From contig QXZO01000016.1 in the NCBI GenBank assembly GCA_009886305.1, positions 702-8,131 on the forward strand: a stretch of 7,430 nucleotides of DNA, given 5' to 3'. The notes under the pieces were generated by a model. That model made no database searches and was not told the origin of the DNA. It saw only the letters and a program-made list of their open reading frames with translations. Positions within the stretch are counted from its first letter, which is position 1, and the number at the start of each line of letters is the position of its first letter. Shown piece after piece: positions 6,680 to 7,430 of the stretch. This DNA is from Betaproteobacteria bacterium. Its GTDB lineage: Bacteria; Pseudomonadota; Gammaproteobacteria; Burkholderiales; Eutrophovitaceae. The translations under genes were made by a program, and so were the position numbers.

Positions 6680-6709
6680 ATAACAGTTAGCGTGCTTCCT
6701 GCACGTCAA
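6680..6709 (-). promoter_or_regulatory. candidate sigma70-type promoter for the acyltransferase-exporter pair
   Basis: On the minus strand TTGACG (6709-6704, five of six consensus bases) is followed by an 18-base spacer and TGTTAT (6685-6680, four of six). This predicts a start near 6673 and a leader of about 60 bases before the acyltransferase ATG. A perfect 5-base hairpin, CGTGC/GCACG (6691-6695 with 6701-6705), overlaps the spacer and the edge of the -35 box and might be a protein-binding dyad or chance. Confidence 0.4.
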
Positions 6710-6726
6710 TTAATAGTATAGCGCCT

Positions 6727-6752
6727 GGGTAGAGCAGCTCGATCGTCTACCC
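6727..6752 (-). terminator. stem-loop at the menA stop codon, terminator-like without T-run
   Basis: GGGTAGA (6727-6733) and TCTACCC (6746-6752) pair perfectly over 7 bases around a 12-base loop; the stem begins at the last base of the menA TAG. A hairpin right at a stop codon suggests a 3' end or mRNA-stability structure for menA. No T-run follows on the minus strand (AGGCGCTATAC), so an intrinsic terminator is not certain. Confidence 0.4.
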
Positions 6753-7430
6753 TACAAACAGAAAAGAACCAAAGAAACTAGCCCACTGTAGGCGACCACA
6801 AGCAGAGCCGCCCCTTTGAGTGCTGCCAGAAAGTCGATGGACGCGCTCGCCTTGGCTAGTTTTCTGAGCAGACAAAAACCGTAGGCGATGGCCAGCCAAC
6901 CTAGCAAAATCATCGGAGACCTTCCCTGCCAGACCAGCCAACTGAGCACCCCCCCAGCGAAGACTAAGGAAAGCCCATATTGAACGAGTGCCCAGCGTCG
7001 CCCAAGAAGCACGACTAGGGTGCGCTTATTCGCCTGAAGATCCTCATCTATATCTCGGTAGTTATTGACTACCAATATGTTATTTACAACTAAACCGCAT
7101 GCTAGTCCGAGTAAGATGACTTCCTGCGAGACAAAGCCTGCTTGCACATGGAAAGTGCCGCCCACAGCGATAAGACCAAAAAACAGGACGACAAAGACAT
7201 CGCCCATGCCATTGTAAGCTAGTGGATAGGGGCCGCCTGTATAAAACCATGCGCAGAGGACACTAGAAACCCCCACCGCGAGTAGCCACCAACCACCGAA
7301 GTAGATCAAGCTGAGACCGAGGCAGAAGGCAAAAGCCAGTATGCCGATCGCGGCCCACTTCATGGTGGATGCTGATACCAGACCTGCCGCCACTGCGCGG
7401 CGAGGCCCTAGTCGAGCAGCTGTGTCGGTG
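6752..7430 (-). CDS. menA: MenA, 1,4-dihydroxy-2-naphthoate polyprenyltransferase, 5' end beyond window
   Basis: Partial gene: 225 codons of the C-terminal part are visible and the frame stays open to the right edge. The GTG at 7393 is an internal codon, because the sequence upstream of it (DTAARLGPRRAVAAGLVS) still aligns with the MenA pattern DRIGPLRG in E. coli. MenA attaches a polyprenyl chain to 1,4-dihydroxy-2-naphthoate with loss of CO2, making demethylmenaquinone in the inner membrane. The second Asp-rich motif is clear: NNYRDIDEDLQANKRTLVVLLG begins at window positions near 7070 and carries the Mg-pyrophosphate-binding aspartates. The first such motif should lie about 20-30 residues upstream of the edge. 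About seven hydrophobic segments are visible, and the family pattern YTGGPYPLAYNGMGDVFVVL precedes them. The ending (SLVLFCL) is as expected for the family. UbiA-family enzymes for other quinones are the alternative, but the GLGD-like NGMGD and NNxRD motifs favour MenA. Confidence 0.9.
   Translation of the reverse strand, partial: TDTAARLGPRRAVAAGLVSASTMKWAAIGILAFAFCLGLSLIYFGGWWLLAVGVSSVLCAWFYTGGPYPLAYNGMGDVFVVLFFGLIAVGGTFHVQAGFVSQEVILLGLACGLVVNNILVVNNYRDIDEDLQANKRTLVVLLGRRWALVQYGLSLVFAGGVLSWLVWQGRSPMILLGWLAIAYGFCLLRKLAKASASIDFLAALKGAALLVVAYSGLVSLVLFCL

Noticed and set aside
6747..6941. A 64-codon minus-strand frame inside the menA region
   Set aside because: It overlaps the strongly supported MenA frame and has no recognisable features.

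Overview
The window is seven genes, all on the minus strand, so it reads from right to left. Working from position 7430 down, they are: the 3' part of menA (menaquinone prenyltransferase); an LpxL/HtrB-type acyltransferase; an MsbA-like ABC exporter; a short glycerophosphodiesterase-like protein; a HAD phosphatase fused to a cupin; a BcbE-like nucleotidyltransferase fused to an NTF2/SnoaL-like domain; and a SAM-dependent methyltransferase cut by the left edge. No RNA gene, CRISPR array, transposase or integrase is visible, and no stretch over 300 bases lacks a gene.

The organism is a Gram-negative-type, menaquinone-using bacterium: a lipid A-type acyltransferase beside an MsbA-like exporter implies an outer membrane, and MenA implies menaquinone. 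None of the six visible starts has a clear Shine-Dalgarno sequence; most are preceded by A/T-rich DNA. This, the mid G+C and the general look of the proteins would fit Verrucomicrobiota (Opitutia), but that placement is a weak inference.

The right half (about 3718-7430) looks like envelope housekeeping: quinone synthesis, acylation of a lipid A-like glycolipid, then its flipping across the inner membrane. The left half (1-3606) looks like an accessory surface-glycan module and begins at its own promoter region (3607-3717). Its first three genes are packed with gaps of 17 and 5 bases, so they are almost certainly one transcript; the methyltransferase follows after 83 bases. The module's outer genes are visibly more A/T-rich than menA.

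The most interesting content is this module. Two of its enzymes carry an extra C-terminal small-molecule-binding domain (cupin on the HAD phosphatase, NTF2-like on the nucleotidyltransferase), next to a cytoplasmic phosphodiesterase-like protein. Together they could make an NDP-activated phospho-sugar or phospho-polyol for a capsule or O-antigen, but the substrate cannot be read from sequence. A second oddity is a repeat-like 91-base segment with 9-base inverted ends inside the acyltransferase reading frame, which encodes a low-complexity insertion.
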